A stretch of 64,000 bases of DNA from Hydrococcus rivularis NIES-593 (GTDB lineage Bacteria > Cyanobacteriota > Cyanobacteriia > Cyanobacteriales > Microcystaceae), in NCBI RefSeq assembly GCF_001904635.1, contig NZ_MRCB01000002.1:124001-188000 (forward strand). Reading direction: 5' to 3'. This document shows positions 39,310 through 47,499 of this stretch, piece by piece. Numbering within the stretch: the stretch's first letter is position 1; each line of letters starts with the position of its first letter. The translations under genes and the position numbers were made by a program. The notes beneath the pieces are model-generated. The model saw only the letters and a list, made by a program, of their open reading frames with translations. It made no database searches and was not told the origin of the DNA.

Positions 39310-39422
39310 ATTTTTCATTCATTAATGACACAGATAGTCGATCGCCCTCACCCCCCAACCCCTCTCCCAATTTGGGAGAGGGGAGAAGAATGTGTATCAT
39401 GACTAATGAAAATTGGTATTAG
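39310..39422 (+). repeat. Dispersed hairpin repeat, copy 2
   Basis: Nearly identical to the copy at 36770-36876 and in the same orientation: same first 19 bases, same CCCTCACC...CTCTCCC core with the AATTTGGGAGAG hairpin, same GAAAATTGGTATTAG end. Differences are a few bases plus small indels. It starts 14 bases after the beta-helix gene, so the hairpin may also end that transcript. Confidence 0.8.
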
Positions 39423-39484
39423 TTATTTCTTATGAATGTACGATCGCTCTCACATTAGTTTTAAGTAAGAGCGATCGTCTAATC

Positions 39485-41047
39485 TCATCTGGTTCCAACT
39501 AAAGGTTTAGGTGCTTCGATTGGTTTTCGGATCGATCGCCCCGATATCAACTCTACCACATCCATTCCATTGCTAATCACGCCCGGAACGCTAGGATAGC
39601 CAGCACTTGCGCCGACTAAGAAGAGATTTGGCAATTCGGTTCTATATCCTAAACGGTTTAAGCCAACTTGTTTGGGAATGAGGTTCGCACCGTAAATATT
39701 GCCCTGCGGTTGTCCCAAATAGAACTCAGTAGTCGTAGGCGTGCCATAGAGTTTCATGCGGGTGTGAGCATTCACATCGGGAATCAAATCCTGCACGCTG
39801 ACCATCGTCTGCTTATAAACTTCCCGTTTCTTAGCTTTGTATGCCTTGGGATCGGTTTTGTGCAAATGTTCAAAAGGTTCGTAGGAACAAATGGTGACGA
39901 TCTCCAGAACGTGATGCCCCTCTGGTGCCATTCCGGGTTCGCTGGATTTCATAGTCGGACAGGACAAGAAAATCCAGGGATGACTGAGGTCGCCCTCTAG
40001 CTGACGCTGGTAAGCCTCGTTTAAGTTGCTATTTGGATAGTACCAGACATTCCAGTTCCCGATACCATAGCGTTGCGGGTCAAAACTGCTGTCTAATCCC
40101 AGGTAAATGTTGAATGCACTGGCTGAATATTGGTAACTGGTCAGACGTTGATACTCCTGTACGCTCAAGGCATCCCTGTCATGCATTAGCTGAACCGTCA
40201 ATTTAGGGTCTAGATCGCTGATATAGGCTTTGCTTGCCCGATAAGTTTCGCCACCCGCCGTCACGCTTTGAACGAGACGATTTTCTACTTGGATATGTTC
40301 TACGGGGGTTGAAAGCTTGACAACGCCGCCTCCAGCAACAATCGCTTCCACAATCGTGTCAACAAAGTGCTTAAAGTGATGTTGGGGATAGTAAGCCCCT
40401 TCGGAATAGTCCCAAACCAGCGAGGTATGAGTAATTAATGCAATGTCTTTGGGGGGCAATCCATAGTCGCCACTCTGTCCTGCTAATATGGCTTGCAGTT
40501 TGGGCGACAGTCCGACGCGATCGTAGAGATCTTGCAACGTCCAATGACTCTTGAGGAAGAGATTCCAGTATTTTGGCAGCTTTAACCAATCCGTCCACTT
40601 GCGATCGAACCAGCGAACTTCCTGTTGCAAGTCGTGCATTTCTTGATGGAGGTGCTTGATTTCATCGCAGTAGCGATTGATGGCAACTGTTTCTTCTGGA
40701 AACGTGGCTAGCAAACGATCGCGTAGGTTTTCCCAACCTAGAGGAATCTTAAACTCGGTTTCCGGTGTAATGACGCGATCGATGCAGTCCGGATCGAGAC
40801 TGCTAAAAGGAACATCGCGATCGATGTAGTTAAGAAATTGAGAAATCGTCTGACCGGAACCGCATTGCGAAATGTAGTGTACGTCCGCACAAAAGCTATA
40901 CTCGCCATAGTCGAAAGTGTGACAACACCCACCTGGCAGATAATGCTTTTCTAGAACTACAACCCGCTGTCCCTGTCGAGTCAGGCAAGCTGCTGCCGAA
41001 AGTCCGCCTAATCCCGCGCCCAGAATGACATAATCAAAGGTTTCCAT
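39485..41047 (-). CDS. FAD-dependent oxidoreductase of the phytoene desaturase / retinol saturase family
   Basis: A 520-residue flavoprotein. The N-terminal dinucleotide motif DYVILGAGLGGLSAAACL is followed by VVVLEKHYLPGGCCHTF. The C-terminal FAD motif is NLFLVGASAGYPSVPGVISNGMD. The body resembles carotenoid isomerase / retinol saturase-type enzymes (CrtI-like superfamily), so a carotenoid or isoprenoid-related redox reaction at the membrane is likely. The exact substrate cannot be read from sequence. Convergent with the beta-helix gene. Confidence 0.85.
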   Translation of the reverse strand: METFDYVILGAGLGGLSAAACLTRQGQRVVVLEKHYLPGGCCHTFDYGEYSFCADVHYISQCGSGQTISQFLNYIDRDVPFSSLDPDCIDRVITPETEFKIPLGWENLRDRLLATFPEETVAINRYCDEIKHLHQEMHDLQQEVRWFDRKWTDWLKLPKYWNLFLKSHWTLQDLYDRVGLSPKLQAILAGQSGDYGLPPKDIALITHTSLVWDYSEGAYYPQHHFKHFVDTIVEAIVAGGGVVKLSTPVEHIQVENRLVQSVTAGGETYRASKAYISDLDPKLTVQLMHDRDALSVQEYQRLTSYQYSASAFNIYLGLDSSFDPQRYGIGNWNVWYYPNSNLNEAYQRQLEGDLSHPWIFLSCPTMKSSEPGMAPEGHHVLEIVTICSYEPFEHLHKTDPKAYKAKKREVYKQTMVSVQDLIPDVNAHTRMKLYGTPTTTEFYLGQPQGNIYGANLIPKQVGLNRLGYRTELPNLFLVGASAGYPSVPGVISNGMDVVELISGRSIRKPIEAPKPLVGTR

Positions 41048-41469
41048 CTCAGATTTCCTCCATCTGCACGTCCATACAAGAATCTGGTAATTGAGAACTC
41101 TGCTGTGAAGGTTATAAAAGATCGATCGGACAATAGTAGAGAGTAAAGATTGAGTCTGAATCGTTAGATGATCGACAATTGGATATTGACTGATGTGAAT
41201 TAATTAAGTCGAAGCGATCGAGATTTTTTGGCTTATATAATTTAGCTTATCAAGTAACAAAACCTATATTTAATTAAATTTAATTAAGTTGAACAATCTT
41301 TGTATTTCTCAACCTAAAGTTACCTTCTCTAAGCGAGTAAATTCCTGCTTGAGGGGGAAATAATCCAAAAGACACTTTTTTCAAGCGATCGCTTTTACTC
41401 CCATAAAGTCTTGAGCCGATCGCTCTGACATCGTATACTTATCCCCTGAAACTCTATAGGCAGCTTAAG
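41048..41469. other. Divergent intergenic region upstream of speE
   Basis: 422 bases between the oxidoreductase (minus) and speE (plus). AT-rich, with an imperfect tandem of TTTAATTAAA at about 41271-41288. No gene, tRNA or strong hairpin seen. Promoters for both flanking genes must be here. Confidence 0.45.
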
Positions 41470-42378
41470 ATGACTAATTCCGATCGACCTGCTTCTGAGC
41501 TGGCATCTTCCCAATTCAATCCGTCTGAATGGGTGATAGATGGTAATGAAAGTATTGCACTATCGATTCATATTAAGGGCGATCGCCTTTTTAAAGAAGA
41601 CTCCCCCTACCAAACGGTAGAGGTATTCGATACTTACGGGAATGGAAAAATGCTGACCATCGATCGCATGGTCATGTGTACCGAAGCAGATGAAGCATCC
41701 TATCATGAGATGATCGCCCACGTACCAATGCAAACTCATCCCAGCGTTAAGGACGTGCTGGTCATTGGTGCCGGCGACGGGGGGACGATTCGCGAACTGG
41801 TTCGCTACCCGGGGATCGAACGGGTGACAATGGTAGAAATCGATGAAGCTGTCGTACGAGCTTCCAAACAATTTTTACCGACAATTTCGTCTGCGTTCAA
41901 CCATCCCAAATTAAATTTATTAATTGACGACGGGATTAAATTTGTCAAAGAAGCTGCTGATGCTTCCTACGACTTGGTTATAATCGACTCTTCAGATCCG
42001 GTAGGACCATCGGAAGGACTCTTTACAAAGTCGTTTTATGAGGATGTCTATCGCTGTTTGCGTACTGGTGGGGTGGTAACGGTACAGAGTGAGTCGCCAT
42101 CCTATAATCCCAAAGCATTTATCGAACTCAATCAATGTCTCAAGCAAGTTTTTGGCAGCGATCGCGTACATTGTTATTTAGTATTTATTCCTATGTATCC
42201 AACGGGAATGTGGAGTTTGACCTACTGTTCCAAGCAGGGACCGCATCCAATCGAAAATTTTGATTACAACAAAGCCACACAATTCGCTAAAGAACACGAC
42301 CTGCACTACTACAATGCAGATGTCCACAAAGCGGCATTTTGCCTACCAACTTATGTTCAGAAAATGATAAATGGGTAA
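41470..42378 (+). CDS. speE: Polyamine aminopropyltransferase (spermidine synthase)
   Basis: Transfers the aminopropyl group of decarboxylated S-adenosylmethionine to putrescine. 302 residues with YQTVEVFDT, GKMLTIDRMVMCTEADEASYHEM, the co-substrate site VLVIGAGDGGTIREL and the catalytic region VIIDSSDPVGPSEGLFTKSFYED. The C-terminal YPTGMWSLTYCSK is also typical. An N-terminal ~25-residue extension is present relative to short SpeE forms. An intrinsic terminator follows directly. Confidence 0.95.
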   Translation: MTNSDRPASELASSQFNPSEWVIDGNESIALSIHIKGDRLFKEDSPYQTVEVFDTYGNGKMLTIDRMVMCTEADEASYHEMIAHVPMQTHPSVKDVLVIGAGDGGTIRELVRYPGIERVTMVEIDEAVVRASKQFLPTISSAFNHPKLNLLIDDGIKFVKEAADASYDLVIIDSSDPVGPSEGLFTKSFYEDVYRCLRTGGVVTVQSESPSYNPKAFIELNQCLKQVFGSDRVHCYLVFIPMYPTGMWSLTYCSKQGPHPIENFDYNKATQFAKEHDLHYYNADVHKAAFCLPTYVQKMING

Positions 42379-42386
42379 TACAGAAA

Positions 42387-42409
42387 AAAGCAGAGTGAAA
42401 CTCTGCTTT
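42387..42409 (+). terminator. Intrinsic-type terminator of speE
   Basis: AAAGCAGAGT and ACTCTGCTTT form a perfect 10-bp stem around a GAA loop, 8 bases after the speE stop, followed by AATTT. The stem itself ends in TTT. Confidence 0.8.
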
Positions 42410-42493
42410 AATTTATCTTAGATACTAAAGCTCTCTTATGTCTTTCTGAAGCCATTTTTTCTCCCATAAGCGCTCGATGTAAGTTCGAGTAGT

Positions 42494-42769
42494 CTATGCA
42501 GCGCGGCGCGTAATCAATCCCCAAATGAAAATCAGCAATATAGCTCCAAGAACGGCAAAAATAATGCCGCCAATCGATAAAGTTCCTGTTGCGGCAGCGG
42601 CAGCGCCAGGACTTCCCAATAAAACTTGACCTAAATAGCCACCGACTAGAGCGCCCAAAATCCCTAACACGATAGTGGCTATAATTCCGCCGCCTTGATG
42701 TCCAGGGTAGATTAGTTTTGCCAGTGCTCCAGCAATCAGACCTAAAACTAACCAGGCAATAATATTCAT
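42494..42769 (-). CDS. GlsB/YeaQ/YmgE family stress-response membrane protein
   Basis: 91 residues, Gly- and Ala-rich, with three hydrophobic segments. MNIIAWLVLGLIAGALAKLI, GGIIATIVLGILGALVGGYLG and the C-terminal GAILLIFIWGLI are the family pattern (transglycosylase-associated protein). Inner membrane; implicated in stress response but without a defined activity. A good ribosome-binding site (AAGGAG on the minus strand just before the ATG) supports the start. Confidence 0.9.
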   Translation of the reverse strand: MNIIAWLVLGLIAGALAKLIYPGHQGGGIIATIVLGILGALVGGYLGQVLLGSPGAAAAATGTLSIGGIIFAVLGAILLIFIWGLITRRAA

Positions 42770-43079
42770 CTTTTTTCTCCTTGAACCGAGTTATTATCTC
42801 TGGATTAACATTTTTAAACTTACCGAAATTGCTGAGTTCTTTTCTTCTATCAAATTGGATAAAAAAAAAAGAAATCTATCTGTCTCTAGAGGGACAGATT
42901 ATCCCAAAAGTATAGAATGTCGTGTTGAGCGTAGCGATCGCGAAGTAAAAATTTGAATTATATCTTCTGACAGAAGCTACCCTATCAACAAGACTTTATT
43001 TTGGAGATAGCAATAAATTTTTATTGTCATCAACTAAAGGTTTTTCCAAGAGCTTGCTCGTTAAATGAGAGGTGTAAAG
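42770..43079. other. Leader region with a hairpin between the YeaQ-type gene and the NblA-like gene
   Basis: Arms ATCTGTC (42879-42885) and GACAGAT (42894-42900) form a short stem. On the minus strand it is followed 7 bases later by a run of ten T (A-run 42862-42871), about 100 bases before the YeaQ-type start. This could be a weak attenuator or a chance pair. Nothing else was recognised. Confidence 0.35.
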
Positions 43080-43265
43080 ATGAGTTCCGAGCCACTCGAA
43101 CTAAATTTAGAACTGACTTTAGAGCAACAATTTCAAATGAGACTTATGGAACAATCTACACAGGGAATGAGCCGCGAACAAGCAATTTCACTGTTACTTG
43201 AAACAGCCCGATTGTTGATGATGAAAGATAATGCGATTAGATCGTTAGTCAAGCAGATTGTTTAA
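43080..43265 (+). CDS. NblA-like phycobilisome degradation protein
   Basis: 61 residues from ATG 43080, with GAGAGG at 43067-43072 seven bases upstream. The pattern LTLEQQFQMRLMEQSTQGMSREQAISLLLETARLLMMKDN (about 12-51, two helices) matches NblA: LxLEQEFxLR, MSxEQA, L..LxxxMMxxxN. Canonical NblA pairs with Clp ATPases to trigger phycobilisome breakdown on nutrient starvation. This copy is divergent after the MMxxxN motif (AIRSLVKQIV), so it may be a paralogue with another target. A plus-strand frame at 43001-43201 overlaps but lacks support. Confidence 0.75.
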   Translation: MSSEPLELNLELTLEQQFQMRLMEQSTQGMSREQAISLLLETARLLMMKDNAIRSLVKQIV

Positions 43266-43498
43266 TTAATCGCTTTACCAGCGATCGCCTAAATCATCCT
43301 CTTTAAAATCTTAGCATCTATCTACAGAATGATTGAGCTTTGAGCTAGATTTTAACTATATCTCTATCGGACTGGTGACGATTAAAGCGATGACAAGCAG
43401 AATGCCATAAAAAGAAATTACACTGCCTTTGATAACTTAGAGGATCTGTCTTTTCTCTGACTTGTGATTGCAGTCTAAATCAATCAAAAAGTACGCCA

Positions 43499-43927
43499 AT
43501 GACAACAACTAATCCAACTCGCGGACAACTGGAAAGAGCGCTCAGCCAGCGCATTCAATCTTTCTATCGCAACCAACTCGGACATCAACCGACTAAGGTA
43601 ACCTCTCAGCTATTCGAGCAGAAATTAGTCATCATTATCGAAGACTCCGTGACTCCTGCCGAGCAGCTTTTAGCTCAAGAAGGTCAAGAAGAATTGGCAC
43701 AACAGATCCGCTCCACTTTAGATGAGGTCACTCAACCTCAAATAAAAGAGTTGCTCGAAGAGGTTATGAAGGTTGAAGTTATTGACTTGCTTAGCGACGC
43801 TACGCTAGAAACGAGTCGCACGGGAATAATTGCTGTCCTTGCTGCTAACCCGCAAGTTCGCAACCCAGAGACGATTCCTGGAGTGAGATCGAGAAGACCG
43901 TCTGCCAGGAGCAATGATGTTGCATAA
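43499..43927 (+). CDS. DUF2294 domain protein
   Basis: 142 residues with the cyanobacterial DUF2294 sequence: RGQLERALSQRIQSFYRNQL then GHQPTKVTSQLFEQKLVIII, and VIDLLSDATLETSRTGIIAVLA. Soluble alpha/beta protein of unknown function, also found in some bacterial Na-translocating-type annotations by error. No partner gene. Its neighbour, convergent 35 bases away, is a response regulator. Confidence 0.85.
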   Translation: MTTTNPTRGQLERALSQRIQSFYRNQLGHQPTKVTSQLFEQKLVIIIEDSVTPAEQLLAQEGQEELAQQIRSTLDEVTQPQIKELLEEVMKVEVIDLLSDATLETSRTGIIAVLAANPQVRNPETIPGVRSRRPSARSNDVA

Positions 43928-43962
43928 GAAAGAGGCTTAGTCATCAAAAGGCGGAGGATCTG

Positions 43963-44433
43963 CTACTCCGGAAGCAAACACATCTGCTCTTCTGCCTCGG
44001 CAGCAACTGTCCTCGCAGGAAGTCGATCGAGATAGCGACTGAGAATTGCTTCTAGATCCTCAAACAGATAAGGTTTGCTTAGATATGCCTCACAACCGAC
44101 ATTGAGGATTTTCTCTCGTTCTCTCGGCGAAGCTAATTGCGTGACTGCGATGAGGGGAATGCGAGCGGTCAAACCGTTATTTTTAAGAATACGAACTAGC
44201 TCGAAGCCGTCTAACTTTGGTAAAACCATTTCCAGAACGATCAGATCGGGTTGGTTTTCTCTGGCTAAAGAGAGAGCTTCTCTGCTACTTGTCGCTCTCA
44301 ATAAGGTGCAGTTAAACTGCTCGACTACGTACTTAACTAGCAACAGGTTATCTTCATCCCCATCTACAGCAAGAACCAAAGGCGTTTTTTGAACACTTGC
44401 TTCAAAAAGATCTACAAAGCCGTTTAAATCCAT
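43963..44433 (-). CDS. Stand-alone receiver-domain protein with altered phosphorylation site
   Basis: 156 residues from ATG 44433, chosen because GAGGGG (44441-44446) is well placed; a TTG 5 codons earlier is discounted. The chain is one CheY-like receiver domain (about 18-136) without output domain. Key positions: Asp24 with Gly25 instead of the second acidic residue (AVDGDEDN), Glu68 where the phosphorylated Asp should be (DLIVLEMVLP), Thr98 and Lys120 conserved (LSKP). Glu at the acceptor usually prevents phosphorylation and may mimic it. No kinase is encoded nearby. Confidence 0.85.
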   Translation of the reverse strand: MDLNGFVDLFEASVQKTPLVLAVDGDEDNLLLVKYVVEQFNCTLLRATSSREALSLARENQPDLIVLEMVLPKLDGFELVRILKNNGLTARIPLIAVTQLASPREREKILNVGCEAYLSKPYLFEDLEAILSRYLDRLPARTVAAEAEEQMCLLPE

Positions 44434-44694
44434 CTTCTGTCCCCTCAAAAAAATTCAACGAGTCGGACGAAGCATACTCTGAGTGGCTTAACACATGGCA
44501 CTTAAGCTAGAGCTGGTTCGTATCCCTATTTCCAAGTCAATAAGCCTTACCAGTTTGCTCTGTTGATGGGGGGAGACTTCGCCTTTTAATAGCGGAGTCT
44601 CCTTCCACTTCGTGAAGAAAAGGCAATTTGAGTTGGAGATGAAACACTTTTTGTTACACTAATTCTAGAAAAATTTAAGATTTTGTCAATCATG

Positions 44695-44943
44695 GAAAAA
44701 CTCATCCGCTTGGATGAGTCTGACTCGATAAGTCTTCTCCTTCGGTGGCGATCGCTCACCCAATGCATCGGTGCAATTCAATTTTTTTTCGATCGCGATC
44801 GCTGCTTTTTAGATAGAGAGGCAATTAAACACGAGGGCGTGTTTTTCATTAACTGGTTTGCTCTGGAGTTAAATCCAACACGCCCGCTGCAAATCTTAAC
44901 ACAATGCTCGCTTCATTAACGAGTCACAGGCGAGTTAATGAAG
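44695..44943. promoter_or_regulatory. Structured leader / possible operators upstream of an OmpR-type regulator
   Basis: Within a gene-free stretch of 557 bases (44434-44990) are three dyads. (1) ACTCATCC/GGATGAGT at 44700-44719, followed on the minus strand by five T: terminator-like. (2) GGGCGTGTT (44835-44843) with AACACGCCC (44877-44885), and TTAAC/GTTAA nested inside. (3) CTTCATTAAC (44911-44920) with GTTAATGAAG (44934-44943). TTCATTAAC occurs at 44845, 44912 and inverted at 44934. These may be regulator sites or RNA structure in the 5' leader. Confidence 0.45.
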
Positions 44944-44990
44944 GGGAATTGTTTACGAAATGGAAAACATATTCTGGGCAGAAAATAGAT

Positions 44991-45707
44991 ATGCGAATTC
45001 TTTTAGTCGATGACGAGGCGGAACTGACCGATCCTCTCACTCAAGTGCTATCCCGCGAAGGCTACGAAGTAGATGTAGCCGATAACGGGATAGCGGGGAT
45101 GGAGTTGGCGCTGCAAAAAGAATACGATCTGATCGTTCTCGACTGGATGTTGCCCTACAAATCGGGGATAGAGATTTGTCGAGAATTGCGATCGCGCACA
45201 AAAACAACGCCAATCCTGTTTCTCACTGCCAAAGATACGGTTGACGATCGCGTGATCGGGTTAGACGTAGGCGCAGATGACTATCTCGTCAAACCCTTTG
45301 AGTTGCGGGAATTGCTAGCGCGAGTCCGTGCCTTGTTGCGCCGTTCGTCTGCCTTCGATGCGAGTGTAACCGAAACCGAAGCGCGAATCAAAGTTGCCGA
45401 TCTCGAACTCGATAGCGAAAATCAGGTTGCTTACCGTCAGGGACGGGCAATTCATCTTTCAGAAAAAGAAATTAAGCTGCTGTATTTTTTTATGTGTCAC
45501 CCCGGTCAATTATTGACCCACGAGCAAATTTATCAGTACTTGTGGATGGAGAAAGAACAACCTAATAGCAATGTTTTAGCGGCACTCATTCGCTTGCTGC
45601 GCCGCAAAATTGAGGCAGATGGAGAATCGCCTTTGATTCATACGATTTATGGCAAAGGCTATCGTTTCGGAGAACCAAGCCAGGAAATTATGCGATCGCG
45701 TAGTTAG
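44991..45707 (+). CDS. OmpR/PhoB-family response regulator
   Basis: 238 residues from ATG 44991 (MRILLVDDEAEL). Receiver domain: acidic pair Asp7-Asp8, phosphoacceptor Asp51 (LIVLDWMLP), Thr79, Lys101 (YLVKPFELREL). Winged-helix DNA-binding domain from about 135 (LSEKEIKLLYFF, HEQIYQYLW, RLLRRKI, IHTIYGKGYRF). It resembles the cyanobacterial RppA group, but no adjacent histidine kinase is present, so the name is withheld. Ends tail-to-tail with hisH, overlapping 20 bases. Upstream dyads may be its own binding sites. Confidence 0.9.
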   Translation: MRILLVDDEAELTDPLTQVLSREGYEVDVADNGIAGMELALQKEYDLIVLDWMLPYKSGIEICRELRSRTKTTPILFLTAKDTVDDRVIGLDVGADDYLVKPFELRELLARVRALLRRSSAFDASVTETEARIKVADLELDSENQVAYRQGRAIHLSEKEIKLLYFFMCHPGQLLTHEQIYQYLWMEKEQPNSNVLAALIRLLRRKIEADGESPLIHTIYGKGYRFGEPSQEIMRSRS

Positions 45708-46326
45708 GCGTTACTTGTGCGACAAAATTAGACAGGATTTTCAGCCCGTTATCTGAAGATTTTTCTGGGTGAAACTGCACTGCTACTAGATTATCGCGAG
45801 CGATCGCAGCCGTAACCGTTTGAGAACCATGGGTTACCATTGCCGCACGTACGTCGGGATCGATGGGATCGACGTAATAAGAATGGACGAAATAGACGTA
45901 GGGATTTTCAGGTAAACCTTGCCAGACGGGATGGTTGGGTTGGGTTAATTGCAAGCGATTCCAACCCATGTGGGGAATGGTCAATCCGGGTTCGGAACGA
46001 AAGCGGCGCACCATGCCCCCAACAATGCCCAAACCGGGTTCCGTCCCTTCCTCCGAACCGTCGAAGAGGATTTGTAGTCCCAAACAAATTCCCAAAAATG
46101 GCTTTCCGCTAGCGATCGCAGCTTTAATCGGTTCTTCCAGATGGCGCGATCGCAAATGTTGCACTGCCGGATCGAATGCCCCTACTCCGGGTAATACTAA
46201 AGCATCTGCTCGTTCGATATCTTGAGGGGAATCGGTAACTTTGGGAGTCGCCCCTGCTTTTTCTAAGCCTTTGCAAGCCGAGTGCAGGTTTCCCATGTCG
46301 TAGTCAATTACAGCAATTAGTGCCAT
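45688..46326 (-). CDS. hisH: Imidazole glycerol phosphate synthase, glutaminase subunit
   Basis: Type 1 glutamine amidotransferase that feeds ammonia to HisF in histidine synthesis. 212 residues; catalytic triad Cys81 (GICLGLQIL), His187 and Glu189 (VQFHPEKS). Also VIDYDMGNLHSACKGLEKAG and PGVGAFDPAV. HisF is not in the window. The last 20 bases overlap the end of the convergent regulator gene. Confidence 0.96.
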   Translation of the reverse strand: MALIAVIDYDMGNLHSACKGLEKAGATPKVTDSPQDIERADALVLPGVGAFDPAVQHLRSRHLEEPIKAAIASGKPFLGICLGLQILFDGSEEGTEPGLGIVGGMVRRFRSEPGLTIPHMGWNRLQLTQPNHPVWQGLPENPYVYFVHSYYVDPIDPDVRAAMVTHGSQTVTAAIARDNLVAVQFHPEKSSDNGLKILSNFVAQVTPNYAIA

Positions 46327-46392
46327 TGAAAATTTTGGAGCCTAAATTGGAAAATATCCTCGTCTTCATCCATCCTATTCCAAGTTGCTGCG

Positions 46393-46902
46393 ATGGCAAA
46401 AAAAATCCTACTGACTTCCTTTCAAACTTGGCTTCCCCATCATGTTTCTAATTCCTCTGACGATTTATTGGCACAGATTCAAGCAGAGGAATTTCTTGTC
46501 GCTTCTCTAACTTTTTTAAGGCAATTACCCGTCGATATTGCCCTCGCCAGTCAAAAAGCGATCGCGACGATTCAAACCCTACAACCGGATACCGTCATTT
46601 GTTGCGGAATGGCGGAGTCCCGCGATCGGCTTACCATTGAATCTAATGCTAGTTGGAGCCAGGAACAGATTTACACTTCCGTTAACCTAGAGCAATTAAT
46701 TGCCAAATTATCCCATACAAAAATCAGCCACGAGGCAGGTAAATTTGTTTGCGAAGGATTGTACTATCAAGTTTTAAGGTATCTCAAACAGTTTCGCCCT
46801 CAAAGTCACTGTCTTTTCGTTCATGTTCCCGTCCTCACCGATATGAATTTGCCTGAAATTTTGGCAGATTTTCGCTTAATTCTCGAAGAGATGGGGGCTT
46901 GA
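46393..46902 (+). CDS. Pyroglutamyl-peptidase I-like (peptidase C15) protein, short form
   Basis: 169 residues, shorter than typical PCP (~215). The catalytic residues are present: Glu83 (TIES), Cys120 (KFVCEGLYY) and His144 (FVHVPVL), around the family frame ILLTSFQTW and DTVICCGMAESR. C15 peptidases remove N-terminal pyroglutamate. The parts missing are mainly loops between strands, so activity is possible but unproven. Starts 66 bases after the divergent hisH and is followed by a DUF202 gene 14 bases later. Confidence 0.75.
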   Translation: MAKKILLTSFQTWLPHHVSNSSDDLLAQIQAEEFLVASLTFLRQLPVDIALASQKAIATIQTLQPDTVICCGMAESRDRLTIESNASWSQEQIYTSVNLEQLIAKLSHTKISHEAGKFVCEGLYYQVLRYLKQFRPQSHCLFVHVPVLTDMNLPEILADFRLILEEMGA

Positions 46903-46916
46903 ATTCTAGAGTTTCA

Positions 46917-47435
46917 ATGAGTCAAAATTCTAAAATCGATCGCCAAAGAGAACATCAAGCCAACGAACGCACATTTCTAGCATGGCTGCGTACTTCGATC
47001 TCGCTAATTGGATTCGGGTTTGCTATTGCCCGATTTGGCATCTTCTTGCGCCAACTCAACCTCGCCGTAACTCGCCAGCAAGCGCCAACTCGTTCGCTAT
47101 TTAGTTCGGAAGTTTTAGGAGTCAGCTTAGTTGTCTTGGGAATTGTGACGATCGCTTGGGCAGCTTGGCGTTATAATCAGGTTTTTTGGCAAATCGAACG
47201 CGGTGACTACCGAAGCGATCGCTTTATGGTCTGGGTTATAACCGTAATAGTGATGCTTTTGGGAATATTGAGCCTTCCCTTACTGCTTTGGCGCGATCGC
47301 CAGACGCAACCGACTACACCTGACTCGGATCGATTGCAGTTGCAAAACTCGCGATCGCTTCTCAAACGATATCGTTCGAGAAAATCTATAATTTTGCAGA
47401 CCAAGCTTGGTAAATTTGATTGCTGGACTCTATAA
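46917..47435 (+). CDS. DUF202 (YidH-like) membrane protein
   Basis: 172 residues from ATG 46917; the frame opens earlier but would overlap the preceding stop. REHQANERTFLAWLRTSISLIGFGFAIARF is the DUF202 core (about 10-40). Further membrane segments are SLVVLGIVTIAWAAW and WVITVIVMLLGILSLPLLLW. The C-terminal ~45 residues are polar. Probably cotranscribed with the upstream peptidase-like gene. Function unknown. Confidence 0.85.
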   Translation: MSQNSKIDRQREHQANERTFLAWLRTSISLIGFGFAIARFGIFLRQLNLAVTRQQAPTRSLFSSEVLGVSLVVLGIVTIAWAAWRYNQVFWQIERGDYRSDRFMVWVITVIVMLLGILSLPLLLWRDRQTQPTTPDSDRLQLQNSRSLLKRYRSRKSIILQTKLGKFDCWTL

Positions 47436-47499
47436 CTATGACTTAAAATTAAGAGCTTCATCATAATTCCGCAAGCGATTCGAGTCTAGGAGATAGGTA

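Noticed and set aside
43001-43201. 66-codon frame overlapping the NblA-like gene
   Set aside because: Product unlike any protein and with no ribosome-binding site, whereas the overlapping NblA frame has both.
44683-44919. 78-codon plus-strand frame in the structured leader
   Set aside because: It runs through hairpins and repeats, has odd composition, and no ribosome-binding site.
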